A stretch of 64,000 nucleotides of DNA from Bacillota bacterium (GCA_023412005.1 JAEYOE010000026.1:1-64000), one strand, 5' to 3'. Shown: positions 46,330 through 56,096, numbered from the stretch's first letter. The notes: generated by a model not told the origin, from the letters alone. Numbers and translations: made by a program.

Positions 46330-48494
46330 TGACCAAGAAAATTAGCGACAATAAAACAATCAGGAAGGAAGGCGGCAAAAGCACGCAGACCTCCCTGAAA
46401 TCAAAAAAAAGACTGCTGTTTTTAATGACGGTGGTCGTCGTGCTGTTTACGGCCATTGCCGTGAAGATGGGGCTCATCATATTTGTGCAGGGAGACATGC
46501 TCCGGGAAAAGGCGCTCATTCAGCAAACCAGAGACTTGGTGGTCAGCGCCAAACGCGGCAGCATCGTTGATTGTAAAGGCAATGTGCTCGCACAGAGTGC
46601 CAACGCACAAACCGTGGTGCTGAGGCCCGCCGAGGTGAAGAAGGGCAATCCGCAGGAAATATCGCGGGTGCTCGCCGAAAGGCTCGGGCTTAATTACGAT
46701 GATGTTTTAAAGCTTGCAACCGACAGCAAAAAGTCGGAAGTGTGGCTGAAACGCCAGGTAGACAATGGTGTGGCGGACGAACTCAGAGAGCTGAGCCTGC
46801 CCGGTGTGTACTTTACAATCGATGTGAAACGGTATTATCCAAACGGGGCGTTCTTAACACAGACGCTCGGGTTTACATCGGTAGACGGCAACGGTTTGGA
46901 AGGGCTCGAAGCGTATTTTGATAAGTATCTGTCGGGGCAGAACGGCAAAATTGTCTCGGAAGCCGACAGAGACGGCCGGGCGGTACCGCTCGGAGAACAG
47001 GCATACATCGCGCCGATTGACGGCTATAACGTGGTGCTGACAGTTGACGAAGTGATACAAAGCTTTCTTGAAAAATCGCTCGAGGAAGCCATGCTGCAGC
47101 AGAACGCCAAAGGCGCCTGGGGCATCGCGATGGACCCCAAAACGGGTGGCATACTCGCGCTTGGGAGCTATCCTGATTACGACCTGAACAGCCCGCCCCG
47201 AGATGATATGGAAAAGCTCACGGAGCTGTCGCGCAACAAGGTAATTACCGACGTGTATGAGCCGGGCTCCACATTCAAAGCCGTCACCTGCGCTTCTGCT
47301 CTTGACAGCGGAAAGATAACAACAAGCAGCGAGTTTGACTGTTCGGGCAGTTATCCTGTGGACGGTCAGCCGATTAAATGCTGGCGGTACCCAAGGGGCC
47401 ACAGCCATCAGGACCTTTATCAGGCGGTACAGAACTCGTGCAACGTGGCTTTCATGCAAATGGGCCTCGCGATGGGCACGGAAACGTTCTACAACTATAT
47501 CTACAAGTTCGGCTTCGGCCAAAACACAGGGATCACATACCCTGCCGATCAGGGCGGCATCGTCATGGCGGAGAAATATGTGCGAAACAGTGACCTCGCC
47601 CGAATTGCGTTCGGGCAATCTATAGCCGTAACACCATTGCAATTGATCTCCTCATTCAGTGCGGTGGTGAACGGCGGTTTTTTATACAAACCGATGCTGG
47701 TGAAGGGTATTACGGACAGCAGCGGAAACTATATAAAAGAGTATGAGCCAAGCGTGGTGTCTCAGCCGATCACGGCGGAAACCTCCGCGACGATGTGCAG
47801 CATACTCGAAAGCGTTGTGTCGCAGGGAAGCGGCAAGAACGCCTACATCCCCGGTTACCATGTGGGCGGAAAAACAGGCACGGCACAGAAATACGATGAG
47901 AATCATCAGGTGATGACGGGCAAGCATATCGCGTCCTTCATTGGCTTCGCGCCCGCGAACGACCCCAAAATCGTCGTGCTGATTATCGTGGATGAGCCGA
48001 ATGTACCCATCGACTTCGGCAGCGTTGTGGCTGCGCCGTATGTCAAAAACGTGCTGAAGGATTCGCTGCAGTACATGGGCGTTGAGCCTGATTTAACGCA
48101 GGTGGCCGCTCCCGCGCAGCACCCTGTACCGAATCTGGTGGATCAGGACGGTGTTGCGGCAGGGTTGGCGCTGGATGAACTGAATCTTAAGTACATCTAT
48201 AACGGTACGGGCAATGTCACGAACATGCTGCCCGCGCCCGGTACGCTGGTAGACGAAGGCACCACGGTGTGTCTGTATATGTCGATACCGGATACCGATG
48301 ATTTTACGGGCAAGATAGAAGTGCCGGATTTAACGGGCCTGACGATTATGGAAGCGGCCCAGAGGCTGGAAGACTGCGGCCTGACGCTCGGGATAACGGG
48401 AACAGGCAAAGCCGTTTATCAGAATCCGGACAAAAAGACGCTTGTGGATCCGGGAACCAAGATCATGGTACAGTTCTCCGAATCGACAAACTAA
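46329..48494 (+). CDS. Class B penicillin-binding protein with PASTA domains (FtsI/SpoVD-like)
   Basis: Septal peptidoglycan transpeptidase, 721 residues. Order: cytoplasmic basic tail, membrane anchor (about 29-50), dimerisation domain beginning KRGSIVDCKGNVLAQS, and a transpeptidase domain with S314-T-F-K317, S370-C-N and K515-T-G. Two C-terminal PASTA domains follow (about 592-650 and 655-720). PASTA domains bind muropeptides or beta-lactams and occur in PBP2x and SpoVD. Only one such gene is present, so whether it serves vegetative division, sporulation or both cannot be decided. It is translationally coupled to ftsL. Confidence 0.95.
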   Translation: MTKKISDNKTIRKEGGKSTQTSLKSKKRLLFLMTVVVVLFTAIAVKMGLIIFVQGDMLREKALIQQTRDLVVSAKRGSIVDCKGNVLAQSANAQTVVLRPAEVKKGNPQEISRVLAERLGLNYDDVLKLATDSKKSEVWLKRQVDNGVADELRELSLPGVYFTIDVKRYYPNGAFLTQTLGFTSVDGNGLEGLEAYFDKYLSGQNGKIVSEADRDGRAVPLGEQAYIAPIDGYNVVLTVDEVIQSFLEKSLEEAMLQQNAKGAWGIAMDPKTGGILALGSYPDYDLNSPPRDDMEKLTELSRNKVITDVYEPGSTFKAVTCASALDSGKITTSSEFDCSGSYPVDGQPIKCWRYPRGHSHQDLYQAVQNSCNVAFMQMGLAMGTETFYNYIYKFGFGQNTGITYPADQGGIVMAEKYVRNSDLARIAFGQSIAVTPLQLISSFSAVVNGGFLYKPMLVKGITDSSGNYIKEYEPSVVSQPITAETSATMCSILESVVSQGSGKNAYIPGYHVGGKTGTAQKYDENHQVMTGKHIASFIGFAPANDPKIVVLIIVDEPNVPIDFGSVVAAPYVKNVLKDSLQYMGVEPDLTQVAAPAQHPVPNLVDQDGVAAGLALDELNLKYIYNGTGNVTNMLPAPGTLVDEGTTVCLYMSIPDTDDFTGKIEVPDLTGLTIMEAAQRLEDCGLTLGITGTGKAVYQNPDKKTLVDPGTKIMVQFSESTN

Positions 48495-48524
48495 TGAATA
48501 ATAAACAACAACAGCCCCGAAGAG

Positions 48525-48550
48525 CGCCGCTTTTTGGGGCGGCGTTTTTT
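48525..48550 (+). terminator. Intrinsic terminator inside the dcw cluster
   Basis: CGCCGC/GCGGCG stem, with an outer CCCC/GGGG alternative, and a six-T run, 30 bases after the penicillin-binding protein gene. It divides the cluster into two transcription units. Confidence 0.8.
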
Positions 48551-48554
48551 ATAC

Positions 48555-48583
48555 GTTACATTCTTTCTGCATTGTGTTATAAT
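48555..48583 (+). promoter_or_regulatory. murE promoter
   Basis: GTTACA at 48555-48560, 17 bases, TATAAT at 48578-48583, directly after the terminator. It would drive murE through at least ftsW. Confidence 0.65.
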
Positions 48584-48650
48584 CCTTGCGGAATTGTAAA
48601 ATGAGTGCCATCCGCAAAAGCTTTTTCAGGGTGGACGGGAGGACAACTTA

Positions 48651-50093
48651 TTGAAGCTGGGAGAATTGTGCGGCCAAGGAATGCGGCTGGTGGGAGATGC
48701 GCAGACCGAAATTTCAAGCTTGGCATATGATTCGAGAAAGGTGTGCAGCGGGGCGCTCTTTTTCTGTATCAGCGGATACAAAACTGACGGGCACAGCTAC
48801 GCGCAATCGGCCATAGACAACGGCGCGGCAGCGCTGATGGTGACACGGCCTTTGGATGTTAGTGTGCCGCAGATCGTGGTGGCCGACGCTAGGCTCGCCA
48901 TGGCAGCCCTGTCACGGGAATTTTACGGCAGACCGGATGCTGAGCTTAAGATGATCGGCATAACGGGCACAAAGGGCAAAACAACAACAACTTATATGAT
49001 CAAATCTGTGCTGGAGGCCGCCGGTAAAAAAATGGGGCTGATCGGCACAATTATCAACATGATCGGCACGAAGGAACTGCATACTGACCGGACAACGCCC
49101 GAATCGCCCGATCTGTTTGCACTGCTGCGGCAGATGGCAGATGAAAAGTGCGATGCGGTGGTGATGGAGGTATCGTCTCATTCGCTGTATCTGGGGCGTG
49201 TGGCGGGCATTACATTCGATGTGGGCGTGTTCACCAACATGTCGCGCGATCATCTTGATTTTCACGAAACGTTTGAAAACTATATGGCGGCCAAAAAGCT
49301 GCTGTTTCATATGACGCAGCGCGCGGCCGTGAACGCGGATGATAAGGCCTCAGCGTTTATGATGGATGGTATCAATATCGATTGGCTGACTTACGGCATT
49401 AAAGAAAAAGCAAACGTGTATGCAAAAAACATTGAGATCACACCCAAGGGTGTCAGCTTTGATTTATGCAGCGTTCGGAGCATGATACCGCTTAATCTTA
49501 ACATACCGGGCATATTCAGCGTTTACAACGCGCTGTCGGCAGCATCGGCCTGCCTGCAGCTCGGTATCGGCATTGAAACAATCAAAACAGGCCTTGAAGC
49601 CATGCCGCGCGTGGCCGGGCGTTTTGAAGTGCTGGATACCGGCCATCTTCCATTTACAATGATACTCGATTATGCACACACACCTGACAGCCTTGAGAAT
49701 ACGTTGTTAACAGTGAAAGGATTTGCGCGCGGGCGTATCATCACTGTGTTCGGCTGCGGGGGCGACCGCGACCGCGGCAAGCGGCCCATGATGGGCGAAA
49801 TCGCGGGACGGCTGTCAACGTTTACGATAATCACATCGGACAATCCGCGTACGGAAAATCCGTTTGATATTATCTCTGAAATTGAAGCGGGCATTCAAAA
49901 AACGAATTGCGAATTTATCAGCATTGAGAACCGCCGCGAAGCCATACGTTATGCCATACAGAACGCAAATCCGGATGACATCATCGTGCTGGCGGGTAAG
50001 GGGCATGAAACTTATCAGGAGATCAATGGTGTTCAGTATCCTTTTGACGAAAAAGTCGTCGTCAAAGAGCTGCTGGAAGAAAACCTGAAATAA
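48651..50093 (+). CDS. murE: UDP-MurNAc-tripeptide ligase MurE
   Basis: Adds the third residue of the peptidoglycan stem peptide. The 480-residue protein has the Mur N-terminal domain, the ATP loop GITGTKGKTTTTYM near 104, TTPESPDLF, the HLDFHETFENY segment and VVIDYAHTPDSLENTL-like ILDYAHTPDSLENTL. The specificity motif SDNPRTENP has DNPR, which in characterised enzymes selects meso-diaminopimelate over lysine. The start TTG 48651 has GGGAGG about eight bases upstream. First gene of the second dcw transcript. Confidence 0.96.
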   Translation: MKLGELCGQGMRLVGDAQTEISSLAYDSRKVCSGALFFCISGYKTDGHSYAQSAIDNGAAALMVTRPLDVSVPQIVVADARLAMAALSREFYGRPDAELKMIGITGTKGKTTTTYMIKSVLEAAGKKMGLIGTIINMIGTKELHTDRTTPESPDLFALLRQMADEKCDAVVMEVSSHSLYLGRVAGITFDVGVFTNMSRDHLDFHETFENYMAAKKLLFHMTQRAAVNADDKASAFMMDGINIDWLTYGIKEKANVYAKNIEITPKGVSFDLCSVRSMIPLNLNIPGIFSVYNALSAASACLQLGIGIETIKTGLEAMPRVAGRFEVLDTGHLPFTMILDYAHTPDSLENTLLTVKGFARGRIITVFGCGGDRDRGKRPMMGEIAGRLSTFTIITSDNPRTENPFDIISEIEAGIQKTNCEFISIENRREAIRYAIQNANPDDIIVLAGKGHETYQEINGVQYPFDEKVVVKELLEENLK

Positions 50094-50124
50094 TTTTTCA
50101 AAGATATACGGGAGATAAGGCGAT

Positions 50125-51123
50125 ATGGATATCATCATTTACTCGGTGCTGACTGCGTTTTTTGTGGCTCTGGCAGCGGGATACGTCGGCGTGCCGCTGC
50201 TGAAACGTCTCAAATTCGGGCAGCAGATCAGGGATGACGGCCCAAAAACACATTTCACCAAGGCGGGAACGCCCACAATGGGCGGCATTATTATACTGAT
50301 CGGCCTGATTGCGGCCTCGTTGATTTTTGCTCGGAGCAGCTTTGATTACATGTGGTTTGCACTCGGCGTGACGCTCGGATTCGGGCTGATCGGCCTGATG
50401 GACGACCTTATTATCGTGCTGAAAAAGCGATCGCTCGGCCTTAAAGCCTATCAAAAAATTATCGGTCAGCTCGGTATCGCACTGATCGTCGCGTTCTTTG
50501 CATATAACAACCCGGCAATAGGTTCCAAGCTGATTGTGCCGTTCGTCGGCGTGGAATGGGACCTTGGCGTTTGGTACATTCCGTTTACCGTGATTGTGGT
50601 GGTGCTGATTGTGAATAGTGTGAACTTGACCGACGGCCTTGACGGGCTTGCCTCAGGTGTGGTGCTGATCAACACAGCAACATATGCGCTGATTTTCTGC
50701 GGCATATGCGAGTGGTATACGCTAAGCGGCATGACGCTTGCCGCGGCTGGCACGAGCAACATGATGGTATTTGCGGCTGCTGTTACGGGTGCATGCCTTG
50801 GGTTCCTGCGGTTCAACACATACCCGGCGAAGGTGTTCATGGGCGATACGGGATCACTCGCGCTCGGCGGCGCGGTGGCGGTAATCGGTGTGGTGTCGCG
50901 ACTGCAATTGCTGATGGCCATCACAGGCTTTTTGGTGCTGATGTCCGCCATCTCTGTGATTTTACAGGTGGGGTCTTTCAAAACGCGCAAGAAGCGCATT
51001 TTCAAAATGGCACCGCTGCATCATCATTTTGAGCTTAAAGGCATACCTGAAACGAGAATCGTCGCCTTTTACTATATGATTACGATTATCCTGTGTCTCG
51101 TCGGTATTCTCGCGATCAATTAG
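50125..51123 (+). CDS. mraY: Phospho-MurNAc-pentapeptide transferase MraY
   Basis: Integral membrane enzyme that links phospho-MurNAc-pentapeptide to undecaprenyl phosphate (lipid I). The 332-residue protein has about ten helices, the DDGPKTHFTKAGTPTMGG loop, GLMDDLIIVLKKRSLGL with the catalytic Asp pair, NLTDGLDGLASG, FMGDTGSLALGG and the APLHHHFELKG histidine loop. GGGAGA precedes the ATG. Typical length and position after murE; murF, which often lies between them, is absent. Confidence 0.97.
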   Translation: MDIIIYSVLTAFFVALAAGYVGVPLLKRLKFGQQIRDDGPKTHFTKAGTPTMGGIIILIGLIAASLIFARSSFDYMWFALGVTLGFGLIGLMDDLIIVLKKRSLGLKAYQKIIGQLGIALIVAFFAYNNPAIGSKLIVPFVGVEWDLGVWYIPFTVIVVVLIVNSVNLTDGLDGLASGVVLINTATYALIFCGICEWYTLSGMTLAAAGTSNMMVFAAAVTGACLGFLRFNTYPAKVFMGDTGSLALGGAVAVIGVVSRLQLLMAITGFLVLMSAISVILQVGSFKTRKKRIFKMAPLHHHFELKGIPETRIVAFYYMITIILCLVGILAIN

Positions 51124-51131
51124 GGGGAAGC

Positions 51132-52484
51132 ATGGATTACAAAGGAAAAAAAGTGATGGTGGTGGGCATGGCCAAAAGCGGCCTTGCCAGCGCGCGGCTG
51201 CTGCTGGATGTGGGCGCGCAGATTGTGCTTTACGACATGAAAACGGAGGATCAGTTTCCTGAAGGAACATTCGATGCATTCACAGGATGTGCTGAGCTTG
51301 CGCTCGGCACGGATGCGGAGGCCGTGGCGAAGCGCTGTGATGCGCTTGTGTTAAGCCCCGGTGTGCCCACCAACTTAAGCTTCATCACACAAGCAAAAAA
51401 CGACGGCAAGCCGGTTATTGGCGAGATAGAACTCGGTTTCTTGTATTCGCAGGCCGAATTCGTGGCCATTACGGGCACCAACGGCAAAACCACAACCACG
51501 GCGCTGACCGGCGAGATATTCAAAAACGCTGGGTTTGTGACGCATGTGCTGGGCAATATCGGCATACCGATTGCGGGTGAGGCGCTGAAAACAAAAAAGG
51601 GAGACGTTGTGGTGGCGGAAACGGCGGCGTTGCAGCTCGATACCATCGATGCATACCGTCCGCATGCGTGCACGGTGCTGAACGTGACTGAAGACCATTT
51701 AAACCGCTACATCACCATGGAGAACTACACGGCGGTCAAGGAGCTGATTTTCAAGAACCAGACGCCGGACGATTATTGTGTGCTCAATTACGATAACGAC
51801 ATCACCCGGGGCATGGCAGGCAGACAAAAATCTAAAGTAATTTGGTTTTCGCGGAAAGTTCCGCTGCAAAGCGGCGTATTTATAGATGATGGGCGTATTG
51901 TGAGCCGCGAGGCAGATGGTGATCATGTGATTTGCCTGCCGCAGGAAATTATAATACCCGGGACTCACAACCTCGAAAATGCACTTGCGGCAACGGCGCT
52001 TGCCCGCTGCTACGGCATTGCCGAAAGCGTCATCCGCGAAACACTGATGACGTTCCCGGGCGTGGAGCACAGAATTGAGTTTGTGCGTGAGCTGAACGGG
52101 GTGCGCTATATTAACGACAGCAAGGGAACCAACCCGGATGCCACAGAAAAGGCAGCCGAAGCGATGACGCGGCCCACCGTGCTGATACTCGGGGGCTACG
52201 ATAAGAAAAATAGCTTTTTATCACTGTTTAAAGGGTTCGGCCCGCTCATCAGGCACGTTGTCGCCATTGGGGCAACCCGTGAAAAGATACTGGCCGATGC
52301 CAAGGAAGCCGGGTTTAACAGCATCAGTACGGCAGACAGCTTTGAAGAAGCGGTCAACAAAGCGCGCGCTCTTGCGACGGATGGATGGAACGTGCTGCTG
52401 TCTCCCGCGTGTGCCAGCTATGATATGTTCAGAGATTTCGAACAGAGAGGAAGCGTTTTTAAAGACATCGTCAATGCGTTTTAG
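51132..52484 (+). CDS. murD: UDP-MurNAc-alanine D-glutamate ligase MurD
   Basis: Adds D-glutamate to UDP-MurNAc-L-Ala in the cytoplasm. The start at 51132 follows GGGGGAAG; a longer frame overlaps mraY and is not needed. The 450-residue protein has an N-terminal Rossmann domain (MVVGMAKSGLASARLL), the ATP loop ITGTNGKTTTTALTGEI near 113, LNVTEDHLNRY, the HNLENALAATALAR segment and a C-terminal domain with NDSKGTNPDATEKA and LSPACASYDMF. Sits between mraY and ftsW as in other Firmicutes. Confidence 0.97.
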   Translation: MDYKGKKVMVVGMAKSGLASARLLLDVGAQIVLYDMKTEDQFPEGTFDAFTGCAELALGTDAEAVAKRCDALVLSPGVPTNLSFITQAKNDGKPVIGEIELGFLYSQAEFVAITGTNGKTTTTALTGEIFKNAGFVTHVLGNIGIPIAGEALKTKKGDVVVAETAALQLDTIDAYRPHACTVLNVTEDHLNRYITMENYTAVKELIFKNQTPDDYCVLNYDNDITRGMAGRQKSKVIWFSRKVPLQSGVFIDDGRIVSREADGDHVICLPQEIIIPGTHNLENALAATALARCYGIAESVIRETLMTFPGVEHRIEFVRELNGVRYINDSKGTNPDATEKAAEAMTRPTVLILGGYDKKNSFLSLFKGFGPLIRHVVAIGATREKILADAKEAGFNSISTADSFEEAVNKARALATDGWNVLLSPACASYDMFRDFEQRGSVFKDIVNAF

Positions 52485-52492
52485 GGGGGAAC

Positions 52493-53599
52493 ATGGCCAA
52501 ACGATCCATTGATTATCCGCTTTTGATTGTGACGATGATACTCGTGATGTTTGGCATTTTGATGGTTTTCAGCGCGAGCTATTATTACGCGGAAAACAGT
52601 TCAAACACACAGAATGATGCGCTGTTTTATTTTTGGAAGCAAATCAGCGGTGCGGCGATAGGCCTTGTGGCCATGATCGCCTGCATGCTATTTGATTATA
52701 ACAAGCTTAAAAAATTACGTTTCGTGATACTCGGCATCGGCTTGCTGCTGATGCTGCTTGTGTTTGTGCCCGGCATCGGCATTGAAAGAAACGGTTCGCG
52801 CCGATGGGTCAATCTGGTTGTGCTCGATTTGCAGTCCATCGAGGTTTTAAAGTTTGCGATCATTGTTTTCATGGCAGCGGGCATCTCCATTAACCAAGAA
52901 AAGATGCGTCAATTCAAGTACGGTATGCTGCCATACATTGTGCTGCTGCTGATTGCCGCAGGGTTGCTTGCGCTGCAGCCCAATTTCAGCGCGGTGGTGA
53001 CGCTGGCACTGGTGATGTTTGTAATGATGCTGGTGGGCGGAGCAAATTTGACGCATTTTGGAATCATGGGGGCTATCGGCATCGGCGGCGGCGCGGTCAT
53101 GATGATTGCGGAGCCGTATCGTATGTCTCGAATCTTCGCGTTTTTAGACCCATGGAAGTTCTCCGACAAAGAAAGCTACCAGCTTGTCCAATCGCTGTAT
53201 TCCATCGGCTCGGGCGGTTTTTTCGGCCTCGGGCTCGGAAATTCGCGTCAGAAATATTTGTATCTGCCATATATGGAGTCGGACTGCATATTTGCGATCA
53301 TCGTTGAAGAGCTTGGCTTTTTCGGCGGCATACTGCTGCTTGCGGCTTTCGGCATACTGATATGGCGCGGTGTCCGCATCGCGCTGCGCGCACCGAATAT
53401 GTTCGGCACCATGCTCGCAACGGGAATCACGGCGCTGATTGCAATTCAGGTTATTATTAATGTCGGCGTGGTGACAGGCCTCGTACCGCCCACCGGCGTG
53501 GTGCTGCCTTTTATCAGTGCGGGGCGCACGTCACTCATCATATTTATGGCCTGTATCGGTGTGTTGCTTAACATATCAAAACAGTCGCATACCGCTTAA
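52493..53599 (+). CDS. ftsW: SEDS glycosyltransferase FtsW/SpoVE-like
   Basis: Polytopic peptidoglycan polymerase of the SEDS family, 368 residues with about ten helices. It has MVFSASYYYA near the N-terminus, NGSRRWVNL, ALQPNFSAVVTLALVMF with the catalytic-loop Asp position replaced by Asn, SDCIFAIIVEELGFFGG, and PPTGVVLPFISAGRTSLI. The usual last motif reads SYGGTS or SYGGSS, so AGR is a deviation. Located after murD as for ftsW; a RodA or SpoVE role cannot be excluded. No murG follows. Confidence 0.9.
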   Translation: MAKRSIDYPLLIVTMILVMFGILMVFSASYYYAENSSNTQNDALFYFWKQISGAAIGLVAMIACMLFDYNKLKKLRFVILGIGLLLMLLVFVPGIGIERNGSRRWVNLVVLDLQSIEVLKFAIIVFMAAGISINQEKMRQFKYGMLPYIVLLLIAAGLLALQPNFSAVVTLALVMFVMMLVGGANLTHFGIMGAIGIGGGAVMMIAEPYRMSRIFAFLDPWKFSDKESYQLVQSLYSIGSGGFFGLGLGNSRQKYLYLPYMESDCIFAIIVEELGFFGGILLLAAFGILIWRGVRIALRAPNMFGTMLATGITALIAIQVIINVGVVTGLVPPTGVVLPFISAGRTSLIIFMACIGVLLNISKQSHTA

Positions 53600-53665
53600 A
53601 AGCACCAAATGGCCTTGCCGGCATAAGATATTATTATGTGACAGACGATATGCAGGGAGGCCGTT

Positions 53666-54919
53666 ATGGCAAAATTGATTATAAAAGGCGGATCAAGGCT
53701 GGAAGGCGAGATCGCAGTTCAGGGTGCGAAAAACGCTGCGCTTCCTGTTTTTGCAGCCGCTTTGCTGACCGAAGAACCGGTCATCATATATAATTGGCCG
53801 GCAATTTCAGATGTGTATTATATGCTTTCGATACTCGAACATATCGGGGCGTATGTGGCTTTTGAGAAAGACCGCCTGGTCATTGATACACGCCGGGCAT
53901 TGCGCTGGGAAATGCCTGACAGGCTGGCAAAAGAGATTCGCTCATCGATATTTATGATGGGGCCGATACTTGCACGTTTTCGCATGGCTCGCTTTACTTA
54001 TCCGGGCGGATGCGAAATTGGAAGCCGGCCGATTGATTTGCATTTGAGAGGCCTTCGATGCCTCGGCGTTAATGTAACCGAAGCGGGCGGTCACATCATG
54101 TGTGAGGGCAAAAAGCTCAAGGGCGGCGATGTGCATCTTGATTACCCGAGTGTGGGGGCAACGGAGAACTTGATGATGGCAGCCGCGCTCGCGCCCGGCA
54201 GTACAATCATCAGAAATGCCGCGCGAGAGCCGGAAATTGTTGAGCTGCAAAACGTCATCAATCAAATGGGCGGCAACGTGAGCGGGGCTGGGACGAGCAC
54301 AGTGAGCATTGAGGGCAAAAACCGTTTGAACGGATTTTCATACACATGTATGCCAGACAGAATTGTGGCCGGAACATTTATGGTGGCAGCGGTGGTAACG
54401 AACGGAAAAATAACGGTTAGAAATGTGGTGCCGGAGCATCTGTTTTCTATAACAGCCAAGCTGAAGGAAGCGGGTGCGAAGGTGGATATCTACGATAATG
54501 CGATTACGGTGACGGGGCAGGGGCGCCCGAAAGAGATGCATCTGATTGAAACAGGACCGTATCCCGGGTTCCCCACGGATATGCAGGCGCAAATGTGCAC
54601 GGCGGCCTGCATTGCCAAAGGAACCAGCATCATTGTTGAAAGCGTGTTCGACAACCGGTTTAAACACGTGGCGGAGCTGCAGCGGATGGGGGCCAATATT
54701 GTGATAAAAAATAACGTTGCCGTTATTAAAGGCGTGGAAAGGCTGCACGCCGCTGAGGTGACGGCGATGGATCTGCGCGGCGGCGCGGCGCTGGTGCTTG
54801 CGGGGCTATGTGCCGACGGCACCACGGTGGTGGAACAGGCGAAAATTCTCGACAGAGGGTATGAAACGTTTGAATCGGAGATGAATCTGCTCGGGGCTGA
54901 TATCAAAAGAGAGGAATGA
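53666..54919 (+). CDS. murA: UDP-GlcNAc 1-carboxyvinyltransferase MurA
   Basis: First committed step of peptidoglycan precursor synthesis (enolpyruvyl transfer to UDP-GlcNAc). The 417-residue protein has VQGAKNAALPVFAAALL with the catalytic Lys-Asn pair, the fosfomycin-target cysteine C116 in YPGGCEIGSRPIDLHL, PSVGATENLMMAAALA, the FPTDMQAQM segment near 300 and DLRGGAALVLAGL near the end. GGGAGGCC precedes the ATG. In this cluster murA lies directly after ftsW, where many Firmicutes have murG. Confidence 0.97.
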   Translation: MAKLIIKGGSRLEGEIAVQGAKNAALPVFAAALLTEEPVIIYNWPAISDVYYMLSILEHIGAYVAFEKDRLVIDTRRALRWEMPDRLAKEIRSSIFMMGPILARFRMARFTYPGGCEIGSRPIDLHLRGLRCLGVNVTEAGGHIMCEGKKLKGGDVHLDYPSVGATENLMMAAALAPGSTIIRNAAREPEIVELQNVINQMGGNVSGAGTSTVSIEGKNRLNGFSYTCMPDRIVAGTFMVAAVVTNGKITVRNVVPEHLFSITAKLKEAGAKVDIYDNAITVTGQGRPKEMHLIETGPYPGFPTDMQAQMCTAACIAKGTSIIVESVFDNRFKHVAELQRMGANIVIKNNVAVIKGVERLHAAEVTAMDLRGGAALVLAGLCADGTTVVEQAKILDRGYETFESEMNLLGADIKREE

Positions 54920-55127
54920 ACGAGCTTTTGAGGAAACAATTCTGTCCAAAATATTCGTTTATATATGAAATGATCTTTATTCAGAGTAAATACTAAATCT
55001 TCTTTCTTTTCAAAACCGCGTTATGATATTTTCGCGGTTTTGAAATTCGTTGAAATTTCGAGTTGTAATTAATATCACTCATTCAAATTAGAGGATTCAT
55101 GACATATTAACCTTTTTTAAGTAGTGA
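54920..55127. other. AT-rich gap inside the division cluster
   Basis: No gene is seen between murA and ftsQ. This part carries a hairpin (55008-55045) and is strikingly AT-rich compared with the flanking genes, which suggests promoter or inserted non-coding DNA. Confidence 0.5.
55008..55045 (+). terminator. Long hairpin after murA
   Basis: A perfect 13-bp stem (TTTCAAAACCGCG and its complement) with a 12-base loop, followed by moderately T-rich sequence. It probably terminates the murE-murA transcript. Confidence 0.6.
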
Positions 55128-55155
55128 TTGAATAAATCTTTTTTACGATTATAAT
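55128..55155 (+). promoter_or_regulatory. ftsQ promoter
   Basis: TTGAAT at 55128-55133, 16 bases, TATAAT at 55150-55155 within the AT-rich gap. It predicts a leader of about 180 bases before ftsQ; no known RNA motif is recognised in that leader. Confidence 0.6.
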
Positions 55156-55344
55156 TAACAGATAGGATAAGTACAATTAATATGTTTTTATAAACGTTTA
55201 TATCATGTTGTTATTTAATTGGGGTTGAGAGAGATTAACAGCGGGCCTGTTGGCCATCGTTTGAGTGGCCTGTGTTTCGCAAAGTTTTCGCCGTTGCAGT
55301 CAAAGGAATATTTCACGCAGATATTACAAGAGAGGAGTGACCGA

Positions 55345-56052
55345 TTGAAAAAGGGCAAACGAATACTGACGGGCATCGCGCTTGTGCTTTTCATCGGTGC
55401 ACTCGGTTTCGCGGCGTATGTGATTCTTCAGGTCAGAACAATCACCGCCGCCGGGTGCGACACCCGCAGCACAGACGAGGTGATCGCGCTCTCGGGGCTT
55501 GCTTACAACACCAGCATATTCAATGTGGACAAGCAGCAGATCATGGACAACCTAAGTACCGATCCTTATATTAAACCGATCAGTGTCGACATCCAATATC
55601 CCGACCATGTGGTGATCACCATCGAAGAGAGGAAAGAAGCGGCGCGAATCGAGAAGGACAGCGCTTATATTGTGATTGACCACGAGGGGTGGGTGCTGCG
55701 TTTTGAGACGGAGCCGGATGCATCCGCTTATCCAATCGTGGCTGGCCTTCCGGCTGATACCGTATTGATTGGCCAGCAGATCGGGACGACCGATACGTTC
55801 AAGATCGGTGTGCTCACCCGTGTGCTGGATGCACTCAAAACGGCTGAGGTCGCGCCGGTATTAATCGATATGTCGTTGGCGGCGGATATCGTGCTGACAC
55901 TGCCTGACGGCTTGAAGGTGGAGCTCGGTGACGATACCGCGCTGGATGAAAAGCTGGCTTTGTATAAAGCATCGCTGAGCCAGATAGCTTCCATTGGAAA
56001 ATCTGGCGGAATCTTGGATGTGGCATCGGTTAAAAACGCCTATTACAGATAG
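55345..56052 (+). CDS. ftsQ: Cell division protein FtsQ/DivIB
   Basis: Bitopic divisome protein. The 235-residue protein starts at TTG 55345 (GAGGAG eight bases upstream). It has a short basic tail, a transmembrane helix (about 8-30), a POTRA domain (ITAAGCDTRSTDEVIALSGL through YPDHVVITIEERKEAA) and a beta domain (YIVIDHEGWVLRFE, then PIVAGLPADTVLIGQ and LPDGLKVELGDD). An upstream in-frame stretch beginning at 55219 lacks a ribosome site. It is followed by ftsA and ftsZ. Confidence 0.88.
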   Translation: MKKGKRILTGIALVLFIGALGFAAYVILQVRTITAAGCDTRSTDEVIALSGLAYNTSIFNVDKQQIMDNLSTDPYIKPISVDIQYPDHVVITIEERKEAARIEKDSAYIVIDHEGWVLRFETEPDASAYPIVAGLPADTVLIGQQIGTTDTFKIGVLTRVLDALKTAEVAPVLIDMSLAADIVLTLPDGLKVELGDDTALDEKLALYKASLSQIASIGKSGGILDVASVKNAYYR

Positions 56053-56068
56053 AATTAGATCAAAAACA

Positions 56069-56096
56069 TTGTCATTTACCATAAACATGGTATTAT
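56069..56096 (+). promoter_or_regulatory. ftsAZ promoter
   Basis: TTGTCA at 56069-56074, 16 bases, TGG-TATTAT (extended -10) at 56088-56096. It is located in the short gap before ftsA. Confidence 0.6.
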
